This document shows positions 1 through 9,600 of a stretch of DNA of 64,000 nucleotides, piece after piece; positions within the stretch are counted from its first letter, which is position 1, and each line of letters starts with the position of its first letter. The stretch is taken from the NCBI GenBank assembly GCA_963575745.1, contig CAUYUJ010015021.1:203501-267500 (forward strand), given 5' to 3'. The notes under the pieces were generated by a model that made no database searches, had not been told where the DNA came from, and worked only from the letters and a program-made list of their open reading frames with translations. The position numbers were made by a program, and so were the translations under genes. Source of the stretch: Prorocentrum cordatum (taxonomy: Eukaryota > Sar > Dinophyceae > Prorocentrales > Prorocentraceae).

Positions 1-49
1 TGGATTCAACATGTTCCACACAATCCTGCCAAACCTGCCTCTCGCGACG

Positions 50-560
50 CATGCCGAGATCAGTCGAACGTTTTTGCTCGCGTGCTGGGGGGGCACGATC
101 CGTGTCAAATAATGCAACGCGGCCGATTTCGCGCGTCGGCCGCGCACGCATGTCGAACTCCTTTCAAAACCTTCTTACTACAACGCCGTCATCGTCGCCG
201 GCGTGATCACCATCGGCGCCGTCACTGGCCGCGCCGTCGTCGCTGTCAACGTCTTCAAGAATATCGCTACGATCATCATCGTGTCAGCCGTTCTTGTCGT
301 TGCCATGATACGGCGCCCCCCCAAGTCGCCGACTCGTTGTGAAGTGCCCGCTGGGATGTGCCCACTGGTCAGCTCCACCGCGGCCGCGTCGGTTGCGCCA
401 AACTAGGCGGCCGCTGCGCGCGCGTGCATGCGCGGGCTGGCGCGGCCGCAAAAACGCACCAGCAAACGCCAAGCAGTCATCGCAATCGCCGCCGCATGGG
501 TTTTGCAAACCATGTTGCGGGTGGGTGGGTGGGTGGGATGCTTGCGCGAGCAGTGGAGTG
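50..560. repeat. Diverged direct duplication, copy 1 (~0.5 kb)
   Basis: This block matches 1476-1985 along its whole length with many substitutions and small indels. Anchors are ATGCCGAGATC at 51, GTCGGCCGCGC near 135, ATGTCGAAC at 150, GCGGCCGCGTCGGT near 380 and GGTTTTGCAAACCA near 498. Short frames in both copies share 'RRPPKSPT/RRPSKSPT' and 'EVPAGMCP/EVPAGKCP', but about half of the codons that differ are replacements, so purifying selection is not evident. I treat it as a duplicated repeat, not a gene. Confidence 0.65.
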
Positions 561-1475
561 GACAACTCACTGCGAACAAAAATTACTTACACCACATAGA
601 TTGCACCAGTCCGGCTGCATCGAATTTCCTGCACAACATATTTTCAACCTCGTAGATTGCACTCTATGGGTTGCACAACGTACGTTGCATCAAACAGAGT
701 GCGCAGCATATCTTGGGCCACGTTGATTCTCCGTGTTCGAAATAACATCAGGATCTACACCCCCCACAGATTTTAAGGGTCATCTTTTCGTAATGCAACG
801 TGCGTGTGTGTGTTGCCGCATCGTCCACCCCTAATATCAAACCACCCCCGGCAGACGCATATCGCCCCCCCCCTCTTCCCCTCACCCTCTGCAGCACATT
901 TGCTTTGCACGCGCATTCGTTTGTCAAAACCAGCAAATTCCAAGACACTTTTGCAAAAGACGGGGCGCCATGCGCACGCGCGCGCCGCCGCGCGCGCATG
1001 CCGAAACCCTTCGAATACCCTTTTGGTTGCTGTAGGGCTTCAAAAGCCGAGCGCCGCGAACACATATCATCAACAAAGGCTTGGCAACCTGAATTGTCCA
1101 TTGAACGCCCGCTCGCGCTCTTGCCGTTTCTAAAATGTACCATAAGATCTAAAGCTGTTCGCTACATGCTGACAAGCGTGTCCCTCGCGCGCACATGTCG
1201 GAATCGTTCGAATGCCGTTGCGCGCGCGATGTCGCAATAGTGTATTTTAGAACAGCATGGCACGCGAACGTCGTCGCGCGTTCATGTCGAACTTCTTCAA
1301 CAACATTGAGTACTGTAAGGATCTCAACACCGGGCGCCATGAACACATATAAGCACACATGTTGTTACAACATCCGTTGTCGGAAATGTTTGCGCGCGCG
1401 TTCCTGCATATTCTTTTGGTAACCATGGGTTCATCCATATTTTAATCACTTTCGACCAAGCGGCCTCGCGCGCCG
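561..1475. other. Spacer between the duplicated blocks, with a recurring 20-25 bp motif
   Basis: I see no gene. The stretch has TTGCAC-rich text at 600-700 and three more copies (998, 1195, 1284) of the motif CATG(C/T)CGAAATC-TTCGAA that also starts each duplicated block. The local context is always CG-alternating (CGCGCGC). Confidence 0.5.
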
Positions 1476-1985
1476 CATGCCGAAATCATTCGAACGCTCT
1501 TGCGCGCGTGCTGGTGGGCACGGTCCTTGTTAAATAATCTCACGCGGGTCACTCGCCCGCGTCGGCCGCGCGCATGTCGAAATTCAAAAAACTTCATCAC
1601 TGACGCGAAGGCATCTTCATCGTCATAGGCGGGCGTAATCAGCATCGGCACCGTCATTGTCATTGTCGTCGTCATCGCCACCTTTGACCACCATCTCCGC
1701 TACTATCATCATCGTGTCTACCGTTGTCGCATTCGCCATGTTACGGCGCCCGTCCAAATCGCCGACCTCCTTTGAAGTGCCCGCTGGGAAGTGCCCAGCG
1801 CTGAGCGCCACCGCGGCCGCGTCGGTCGCACCATTCTGGCTGGCGCTGTGCGCGAAATCATGTGCGGGCTAACGCGGCCGCAGAGATGCGCCAGCCAACA
1901 CTAAAGCACTCATCGCAATCGCCGCCGCACTGGTTTTGCAAACCAAGTTTCGGGCGAGGGGGGGGATGATTTCGCGAGCAGCGGA
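1476..1985. repeat. Diverged direct duplication, copy 2 (~0.5 kb)
   Basis: Second copy of the 50-560 block, offset by roughly 1.43 kb. It contains GTCGGCCGCGCGCATGTCG near 1561, GCGGCCGCGTCGGT near 1815 and GGTTTTGCAAACCA near 1931. A GTCATC-type trinucleotide run around 1620-1700 is longer than in copy 1 and accounts for much of the length difference. Confidence 0.65.
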
Positions 1986-3168
1986 GTTGACAGTTGCGAG
2001 TTCCACACGTGAGTTGCACCGCGTAGATTGCTGGAACCACGCTGGGGTCCACGCTGGCCACCATTTCAACAAAAACTCTAAGGGGTCTGGGAACGCACTT
2101 CTTAGCCGTTCAGAAGCTTGTCCCGCCTTGCCTCTGTGCCTGTGACCCCGTTCCGGTCCGCACCCTCGTGCACAGAGGCCGCGGGCATGGGCGACCTGAT
2201 GGGCGGAGTCGGCGACGGGGGTGCCGATGCGAGGCACGGCGCCAGCTCACAGGCTCGCCCATAGGGGCCTCGGGGATGAGTCCAACGCTGTCCTCCTGTC
2301 TCTTAGAGGTTGACGGGGTACCGATACCGCCACACCTGCCTCGTGTTCGCCTACAGTGGCCTCCTTGGAGGCCTTCCTGGGAGGCCTACGTCGCCACAGC
2401 CGGATTCGTTTGGAAATTCCTGGGAGAGGTCTGGTTTTCACTTTAGGTTTCGCATCCTCGTTCCTCTCCGTCCTGATCTCCTCTTCTCCTGTTCTCGGTC
2501 CAGACCCGCTGTGCTCGGAGGGACATATCCGCGTAGACATGAACGTTCGGAGCCGCGCGCGGATTTTTTGGACCGGCGCGGGGTCCCCTCTGGCGGGCCC
2601 TTGGCGCGCTCCGCGCGCCAGGGAGATGGAGGTCCAGCGCTGATCCAAGAAGTCCGTGTGGACCTCCAAGAACGCCTTGCGACATGTTTATGCCACATGT
2701 TCTTTTTCCTCTATCGGTCCTACCCGTCCCGATCTCCTCTTCTCGTTCTCTCCGTTCCTGACCTGCTACACGCACCCAGTCCTTTTTGTTCCCTTTCCCT
2801 CTGTTCCCCCTGCCCCCATTGCCTTCTCCACATGAGTATGTGACGCGCGCACTGTCCCAGCTTCCGACACGTTTTGCCCGAAGAGTCTTCAGAGGGTCCA
2901 GGAGGGTGCGTGCAGGTATTGGGGGTCTCGGATAATCAGCCGCGAGGTCTTCGCGTAATTGACCGCCCATCGATTTCCCAGCGGGGAAGCGCGGTGCGGC
3001 GATCCGCCGGGAGCGCGGCGATCCGCCCCGCAACACACATGCCCAGATATTGCGAAGGCCTTGCGGCTGGTGCCGCCGACCCTGAAGGGAGACGACAATT
3101 ACAACGGAGGCGGCGGCGACGACGACGCTGACGTTGGCCAGAGGCATGTTCTTGGAGTCTCTTCGGCA
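1986..3168. other. No gene recognised
   Basis: GC-rich sequence with frames open on both strands but no recognisable domain. A pyrimidine-rich segment near 2455-2515 (CCTGATCTCCTCTTCTC) recurs in diverged form at 2725-2770. The 2580-2625 interval is strongly self-complementary (GGCGCGCTCCGCGCGCC). Confidence 0.4.
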
Positions 3169-3262
3169 GGCTCTAGGAGCCTCTTGAGGACCTCTTGGTG
3201 GCCTCTTGGGGCCTTCTTTCGGGCTTCCTGGACCTCTTGTGGGCTTCTTGGGGCCTAGTGGG
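3169..3262. repeat. CTTGG-rich degenerate tandem repeat
   Basis: Successive copies of a ~15-18 bp unit around GCCTCTTGGGG. The same unit forms longer arrays at 29.66-30.7 kb and 54.0-54.5 kb. Confidence 0.6.
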
Positions 3263-4005
3263 AACTCCAGATGTTTTGCACTTGCGACGCGAAGGTTGCC
3301 CGGGGCTCCAGGTTGCTGAGCGCGGGGAATCGCGGGAACTTCTCAGGACGAATTTTCGACACTTCGCGGAGGCCGCCTTCGCGGGGGCCCATCGTTCCCG
3401 CAGCCTGCACGCGGCCAAAGAGGTATCCGACATCCGCGATAATGTTCCTGCAAGTCAGCATAGGCAAGACAGGCCCACGCGAGCTCGCAGTATTTTTCGA
3501 GGCGATCAGTTTGTCCGCGGACCGGCGGGCGTATACAATAACCACCAGAAACAAAAACGCGATACACACCAGTATGTCCACACACAGACCAATCTACCCA
3601 TTCACCAAGAATGCAATCTGGCATCTGATTCCGGGAAGCAGCGTCTACACCGATCAAGCCCGGAGCATCAAGCGTTGGCTTTACATTGTAGAGACGATAG
3701 CCCACGACGAGCCCTGCGTCGCCACTCCAGTGTCTGCGACGAGAGCCTGGCGGGCACTTTTGCACAAGGCTGGGCATTGCCGACGACAAGGATGCGGCAT
3801 CGGCAAATCTTTCGGGATCATCAACTGGCCCCACCTCGCACATGCATATGTGAGGGCGATACGTGGGGGAGGCGGACAGCAGGTGCACCTCTTGGGCCCT
3901 CAAGGGGCCCCTGGGGCCCCGAAAGGCCACGAAGTGTGCACGCTCCCCCCCCCTCCTCCTCATCCTAGCTGCTCGAGGAAACCTCTGCACCAGCGCAGCT
4001 TCCAC
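3255..4005. other. Non-repetitive, relatively AT-rich stretch with overlapping frames; gene unresolved
   Basis: This 0.75-kb piece stands out as unique sequence. Three long frames overlap: 3271-4341 on +, and 3255-3581 and 3343-4005 on -. The 3581-3255 frame begins with a clear hydrophobic helix (DILVCIAFLFLVVIVYA), which could be a signal anchor. The 4005-3343 frame contains 'VVGYRLYNVKPTLDAP'. The two - strand frames could be parts of one spliced or frameshifted membrane protein. I recognise no family and cannot choose among them. Confidence 0.25.
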
Positions 4006-5351
4006 TCTCTACCGTACCTTCATCCCCTCCCTGGCGCACCACCCGCCAAGATCAGGCCGCCTGGTGGACGCGGGCCTGTGGCGCGACGTGCGCCCGCTAG
4101 GCCAACGGATGGCGGCGGCGGCGCCGCGGCTCGCGGCGCTGCGCATAGTGCTGTACAACCCTCTCTCGGCCCTGGAACCTCAGAGGCTGGTCGATATATG
4201 GAGAACTGTTCGAGCCGACCTCGTCCTCCTCCCAGGGACTCGGATGAAAGCTCAACCTGGCCACGCAGTTACACGGCTGCCGTTGGGAGGTGGGGCGTTC
4301 GCCTTGAATGCGGGCTGGAGAGCAGGACCATTCTCGAATAGTTCTGCGGGCTGTACGATCTTGGTGGGGAACCTGTTCAGGGCCAAACATGTCAGGACCA
4401 TCGACACTCCCCCAGAGGTAGCCCAAGGTAGAGGACTAGCGGTTCGGCTTCGTAATCGTAGTATCGACTTGAGCGTGGTGTTGCTATACGTTCCCCCCAT
4501 CGGAGACGCCTCGGCGAAGAAGTGTAAGGCTCTGGAGAAGGGGTCCACCCAAGTGATCCGATGGGGAATCCAGCAGGTCCAGAAAGCGCCCAACAGATCT
4601 ACTCCGATCTTAGCAGGGGGGTTCAATACACAGATGGGCCTCCGCGGGGGCTCGCGCACTTTTTCGCCTTCGGCGTCGGCGTCTTGGTGGGAACAGGAGC
4701 GGCCCCTGGCGGGCCCTTACAACACGGGGGAGCAGAACGTGATCGGCAATCTGATCCAGGATGAGTTGCTGGCCCCTCTGGAGACGTTTGACGCTGTTAC
4801 CGCTGATCGAAGGGGGGGCCCTACATACTATTCGCACAGTGGCCACACGTCCACCATCGACCACATCTTCATACCCCAGGGGTTCAGAGATCAAGTGTCG
4901 GCTTGTAAGGTCCTGTGGAACCCAGCGAAGCGCCTCCAGTTGATCCCGTCCCAGCACCCTAGAGACCACGTCCCGATCTTGTTGCAGATGACCATTTCGA
5001 AACAGTACGAGCCCTCATCGGCCAGGGACGAGCGGCGGGATCGCCGCAAGCTCGCGGCCGCGGCCCAGCGCGGCGCGGCGAGGCCGGAGTTCCTGGGCGA
5101 CTTAGAGACGGCCATGCAGGAGCACGCGCCTGAGATGCAACGACGCCTACAAAGGGGCGCGCTTGACCGAGCATGGCAGGGGTGGTTGGAAATAGTTCGT
5201 AGGACGGGACTTGCCCACTTCGCGCAGAAGCCAAAGGAGCTCGACCCAGCAGTTTCGGCACTCAGGGCTCGGCGACTGAAACTTGTTCGAGCACGGAGTG
5301 AACGTCGAGTCGGACTACGCGGTGCGGGCGAAGAACAGGGGATTCGACGTT

Positions 5352-5612
5352 GGACTGCACGGCAACACACTACTACATCTTCGGATCATATCAATCGATC
5401 ACGTGAGATTGACACACACATAGTGACGGCTAATGGGAACGATGCGAGTGCTGCAGAGTTGCCGACTACCCACGCGGGCTGGATAGCTGCAGGGGAGAAT
5501 GCGGGGACTGCAACTTCACCTAAGACCTCAGTGAGCTACGACCAGGGCAGCGCAGGATCACAGATGCCAATGAGGAGTGTTTCGCCTATGAGAGTTTCGT
5601 TGGGTGATTTGG
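5352..5612 (+). repeat. In-frame block related to the element's 3' tail
   Basis: From 5352 the text (ACTACTACATCTTCGGATCAT, then GAGATTGACA and GTGACGGCTAATGGG) runs parallel to 8930-9012, and 5540-5600 parallels 9200-9262, including ACGACCAGGGC and GGATCACAGATGCCAATGAG. It codes 'GSAGSQMPMRSVSP', one unit of the minisatellite found at the 3' end. It sits between a basic EN-proximal region and the RT-proximal coiled segment and keeps the frame open. Confidence 0.75.
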
Positions 5613-6966
5613 GAGCCAGGGCTGATGCGATTAAAGATGAGCTGCGAGTGATCAAAAAGACACTTCGCCAAGAGAGTCGACAAGCTCGGCACGATTCACG
5701 ACGCAGATTGGAAGCAGAGATTGCAGATGCACATAATCAACATAAACACGCTGATGTAGATCGATTGATATTTCTACTCGCAGCGCAGCACGTTGGACCT
5801 CGGAAGCGAAAGTATAACTTACCTTCGACATTTGATAGCAAAACTGAATGGCAGACGCAGTTGAGTCTACCTGCAGTGGGCGGTGGGATGGACGCAGTGG
5901 ATTTCGACGTTGACAGAATGATCAGCTCGTTTAGCACGCAAGTGCCAGCAGTGTCGACGGACGAGGATGAGCTCGAGCGGACCGACCTCCAAGGGCGACG
6001 GGACTTTCAGGCGACATTGCGACGCCTTCGACGAAGTGCCAAACGGCGAGCCGCCCCTCCGTGGAGCTTCCCGCTGGAATTGCACTTGATGGCCGCCGAC
6101 CCCAAGTATCTCTCAGTGGGACCTCAAGAGTACTTAGGACATGGAGCTACCCCAATCTCCCAGACGGACTCCACGACCTCAGCCCGACTCCTCGAAGATC
6201 TTCATATTTTATGTAGGCGCCTGAAGCGTACACCCATCCTTGGGAACTTGGCCTGGGGGGTCTCGATTGCGAAGCACAGCGGGAAGGTGGGGGCGCTGGG
6301 AAAACGTCTGATTAATGTGATGCGTCCATGCTGGAAATGTTTCTACGGGGGGCTGCTGAAGCACAACGTATACAAAAAAGGGGTCAATTGGCCGGCTGAG
6401 TTTCACGGTTTTCTTCCCCGACGTCGGAGGGAGGACGCGATCGCAGTCCAGCTGTGCATGGGCCATTTCTATCGCACCTATCGTATTGCACACCTGAGCC
6501 ACTTGCATGATGTGTCGAATGCCTTTGCCTCCAACACGGCGCGAGCGAGGACCGAGGCGATCAATGAGCTCTTCACCCCGTCCGACGCAGCGTTGATGCA
6601 TTCAAGATCTCAGACTTCAGGGATTGCGATGATCTTCGAGACAGGGGGCACCCAGCCTTGGCAGGACCCCAGAAACCTAGCTGTTCGACACCGACGAGGG
6701 GGACTTATGGGGTCTAGTGAGGAGCCCGTGGTGTTCGCGAAGGTAATGAAGAGCCCAATGAGATCGTGGTTCGACGCACGTTCGGTGAATGAGACGGCCA
6801 CGCACCTGCGGTGCGGTATATATAACTCTCTTTGCTGTGGGGCGACGACGGTGTACGCCGGCGATATATCCGATAAGATGCCGATCGATGATACGACGCA
6901 GACTAAGATTGATGAGAAACTGAAACACAGCGACGACGTGCTCGACGGGGTATTGGGGGCTAAAGG

Positions 6967-6986
6967 TTTTTTTTTTTTTTTTTTTT
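6967..6986 (+). other. T20 homopolymer at the frame break of the RT
   Basis: Twenty T residues code six Phe before a TAG. Downstream coding resumes exactly after the run (CAG at 6987) in a frame one base ahead, with 'QNYSKRE', as expected of the RT just after motif C. The run may be an insertion or expansion in the element or an assembly length error; either way the encoded residues are not ancestral. Confidence 0.8.
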
Positions 6987-7850
6987 CAGAATTATAGTAA
7001 GCGAGAAACCGTTCCCTGTCTTCGTAGTCATCAAGCGAACCGAGACTTCTCGGCCGAGTTTAGGATGGGTAAGGCACGGGCTAGAGCTAGATATCTGGGT
7101 TGCCGTCACGCCTGGAACTTATCGAGTATGGAAGAGTTTCCCTATCGTTGCGCTGCTGTCCACGCTGGGTGGGGGAAGCTAGGTAAGTTCTGGACCAGCC
7201 GCACAAGTAAATCTCTGAATATCCTGGCCTTCAGGGGCCACGTGGTGGAAGCCGCCCTATCCGCGAACGAACCTTTCGTGTTTCCGAGGGCCCAGGCCCA
7301 GCAGTTGGACGGGATTTTAGCTAAGTGCCTCCGAGTCTTGGAGCGTGGCAAAGCTACGGACTGGTCATGCGAGCATCCGCACGCGTCATTGAATTCGACG
7401 CTTAGGCAGAGGCGGCGCCTGATACCGATCCGCTTCGAGCAGGCGGCCAGGCGCTTTGGATGGGCGCAGCAGATGGCCAAGGACGCCCTCGCGCACCAGC
7501 AGGTGATCGCCTGGATCTGGGGGCATCTTGAAAACAGACCTCCCTCTCTCGATGATGACGGGCACCTCCGTACTTGCGCACCCCCGCTGGCTTTCCAGAT
7601 AGAGCGGGACTTCTGGGCGCTTGCTGGTATTAGCGGTACCGAGGATTTCTGCGAGGCCTGGGAGCGGTGGGATTTCTCTTGGAAGGCTTTATTCTTGGAA
7701 GAAGAAGTTCGGGAGGTGTGGCTGAAAGTTGATCCCAAGATCCTGAAGGCCTCACTTTTGAAGGAGGGGGAAGCACTATTTCGGAGCCGTCTTAGGGGCC
7801 CCGCGAGGGCCTTCGAACAGGAGGGGGACAATGAGGAGCCCACGACCTAA
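6987..7850 (+). pseudogene. LINE reverse transcriptase, C-terminal segment
   Basis: Continues the RT in a second frame from 6987; the first ATG in it is 7065. It reads 'QNYSKRETVPCLR', then 'ARARYLGCRHAWN', 'GWGKLGKFW', 'DWSCEHPHASLNS' and 'RFGWAQQMAKDALAHQQVIA'. These are the thumb and post-RT region of dinoflagellate LINE proteins ('KARYLG', 'GRFW', 'DWSGEH', 'RRLRWYQ'). It ends at TAA (7848-7850), after which the same frame goes on into zinc fingers, so this stop is probably a nonsense mutation. Confidence 0.75.
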
Positions 7851-8215
7851 ATCTGTAACCTGAGGGACTCACAGGGGAACATGTGCCTACAGGAGTTTGA
7901 GTCACGAGGAGGCCTACTAGCTCATCAATCCAGATCTGCGGGAGGCGAACACGGTAAGTTGAACCCTCCCTACTCGGCCGTCTTGACAAATGTGTGTCCC
8001 TGGTGTCGTACCTCGTTCTCGTCTAAAGATAGTGCTCGTCAACACGTTCGCACCGCATGGTTGACCAACAGATGTAGACTTAATCGCACCGCGTTTGATT
8101 GGGACCAAAATTGTGCCTAAGTCCCTGCAGTGTCCATTGTGTGAGTATGACTTCGATACACCCGCTGAGTGCCATGATCACGCTGTGGAATGTCACCTCC
8201 CTCCACCTCCCCTTG
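7851..8215 (+). pseudogene. C-terminal zinc-finger tail of the LINE protein, two frames
   Basis: In the frame of the preceding segment: 'MCLQEFESRGGLLAHQ' (a degenerate first finger) and 'CPWCRTSFSSKDSARQH' (from 7995; C-x2-C-x12-H, followed by 'TAWLTNRC'). That frame stops at 8118-8120. A canonical C2H2 finger, C-x2-C-x12-H-x4-H, lies at 8131-8196 in the next frame ('CPLCEYDFDTPAECHDH'), followed by 'LPPPPL'. Three fingers ending in a proline-rich segment are typical of the C-terminus of these elements, so one protein has been split by a stop and a frameshift. The likely role is nucleic-acid binding during target-primed integration. Confidence 0.75.
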
Positions 8216-8272
8216 TGGTTCAGCCTCGCGAGCGTAGGGAGCGGCGTACCGAACGAGCGGGCGTGCTTAGTC

Positions 8273-8923
8273 ATGGCGCTGGTTTTGCCGAGCGGCACCG
8301 ACAACAGCAAGAAGGAGCCCGAGTTTCAGCGAGCGGTCAGGCGCCGCGACGAGGGGAACGGTGGCCAGACCGCCCAGAAGACCACCGCAGGCATCAACGG
8401 CCACAGCAAAGGACTGCACGTGCTGACGATGAAAATGCTGCTCTCGCTCGCCCAGAGCCGTCGGAACATCGAGGGAGTTTTGTTCGACGTGCTAATCGTC
8501 CCAGCCGAGCTCCCCGAGGCGTTGAAGATGCAGGAGCAGGGCTCGGCCTACAACGCCCAGGTCCAGGCCAAGGGCAAGGGCCACGGGCTCGGGGCGCCCC
8601 GCCTGTTCGTGTTCGGGGGCCTGCTGGAGGCGCTGCTGCTGCGCCAACAGAGCATTGGCAAAGTGAACTTCGAGAAGCTGACCGAGTTCAAGGCTCGGCT
8701 CCAGTCGCTCGATTACGAAGAAAAGATGGACATCATCCGCTTCGCCAAGGTAGACCGCTGCTACGACCAGGGCAAGCGCAGGATCACGCTGTGCCTTCAG
8801 GAGGGCCGCAAGGAGGTGATCGGCGCCCTCCAGCAGCTGGGCGCGGAGTTGAAATCGGGCAGGGCGCCAGCGAGCCACATGGAGCGCGAGCTGCAGGAGT
8901 GGCTGGAGGTGTTCCTGCAGTAG
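8273..8923 (+). CDS. Conserved retroelement-associated protein (216 aa), function unknown
   Basis: Start chosen at the ATG at 8273 because upstream codons in this frame show no pattern; it ends at TAG 8921-8923. The reading frame has consistent G/C third positions and no repeats, unlike its surroundings. It is predicted mostly helical. Landmarks: 'KKEPEFQRAVRRRDEGN' (~10-27), 'LTMKMLLSLAQSRRNIEGVL' (~45-64), 'QVQAKGKGHGLGAPRLFVFG' (~98-117), 'KVDRCYDQGKRRITLCLQEG' (~158-177) and 'GRAPASHMERELQEWLE' (~198-214). The 'KGxxHxLGxP' core and the terminal 'APxxxxERxLQxWL' agree with my memory of a family often found beside EEP-RT ORFs in dinoflagellate protein sets. It may be an ORF1-like product of this or a neighbouring element. 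No domain name can be given. Confidence 0.6.
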   Translation: MALVLPSGTDNSKKEPEFQRAVRRRDEGNGGQTAQKTTAGINGHSKGLHVLTMKMLLSLAQSRRNIEGVLFDVLIVPAELPEALKMQEQGSAYNAQVQAKGKGHGLGAPRLFVFGGLLEALLLRQQSIGKVNFEKLTEFKARLQSLDYEEKMDIIRFAKVDRCYDQGKRRITLCLQEGRKEVIGALQQLGAELKSGRAPASHMERELQEWLEVFLQ

Positions 8924-8927
8924 CCGA

Positions 8928-9290
8928 GACTGCACGACGGACTACTACACTTTCGGATCATCTTGAATCGATTACGCCTGAGATTGACATACATCAGTGA
9001 CGGCTGATGGGGATTCGTGGATGGCCGATACACATACGGGAAGATCTTCGTCTGCTGAGCCGGCCCACAGTCCCCGACCGACTGTGCAGTACTGCCAGCC
9101 GCAGGCAGCGCATTTGGACGCAGAGAGGAGCCCGACGAGGAGGAGGAGTTCACCTCTGAGAGTGTCGTCAGAGAAGATCGTCGCCCCCCTGGAAGGCCAC
9201 GATCAGGGCCGCTCAGGATCACAGATGCCAATGAGAACGGCGTCGCCTTGGAGGGTTTCTTCGGGGTCCACGGGATCACAGATGCCAGTG
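8928..9290 (+). repeat. 3'-end block of the LINE, second copy of the 5352-5612 block
   Basis: Parallels 5352-5612: ACTACTACACTTTCGGATC, GAGATTGACATACATC, GTGACGGCTGATGGGG, CACGATCAGGGC and GGATCACAGATGCCAATGAG. It leads straight into the 57-bp minisatellite. The frame 8997-9626 runs through it. Confidence 0.75.
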
Positions 9291-9600
9291 AGGAAGGTTT
9301 CGCCTCTGGGGAGTTCTCCTGGGTCGACGGGAGCACAGATGCCAATGAGGAGGGTTTCGCCTTTGAGAGTTTCTTCGGGGTCCACGGGATCACGGATGCC
9401 AATGAGGACGGTTTCTTTGGGGACGACGGGATCACAGATGCCAATGAGGAGGGGTTCGCCCTTGAGGGCTTCTCCTGGGGCGACGGGATCACAGATGCCA
9501 ATGAGGAGGGTTTCGCCTTTAGGGGCTCCTCCAGGTTCGACGGGATCACAGATGCCAATGAGGAGTGTCTCGACCCCACCTTTTTTGGAAAATGACCCGA
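9217..9600 (+). repeat. 57-bp coding minisatellite ('GSQMPMRRVSPL' units)
   Basis: GGATCACAGATGCCAATGAG begins near 9217, 9274, 9331, 9388, 9430, 9487 and 9544. The spacing is 57 bp (19 codons) throughout, except one unit shortened by 15 bp (five codons). Every length change is a multiple of three. In the frame 8997-9626 each unit reads 'GSTGSQMPMRRVSPL' plus a variable 4-residue joint. The strand preserves the frame, so the array was probably translated, as a Ser/Arg/Pro-rich disordered tail. Confidence 0.85.

Larger units (their letters stand above)
4109..6997 (+). pseudogene. LINE EEP endonuclease-reverse transcriptase, N-terminal segment, inactivated
   Basis: The frame is open from 3863 (1044 residues to the stop), but the recognisable protein begins at the ATG at 4109 (residue 83), directly before the EEP core 'LRIVLYNP'. 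EEP motifs: 'AGGFNTQ' (~251), 'STIDHIF' (~329, the S-x-I-D-H-I element) and 'DHVPILL' (~368). A basic linker follows (~450-640). RT motifs follow: 'WSFPLELHL' (~735), 'GKRLINVMRP' (~815), 'FLPRRRREDA' (~853) and motif A 'LHDVSNAF' with Asp ~883. Motif C reads 'VYAGDI' (997-1002): the first Asp of YADD is Gly (codon GGC at 6860), which should abolish polymerisation. Residues ~497-585 are an inserted block related to the element's own 3' end. The frame ends in poly-Phe from a T20 run, then TAG. Confidence 0.85.
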
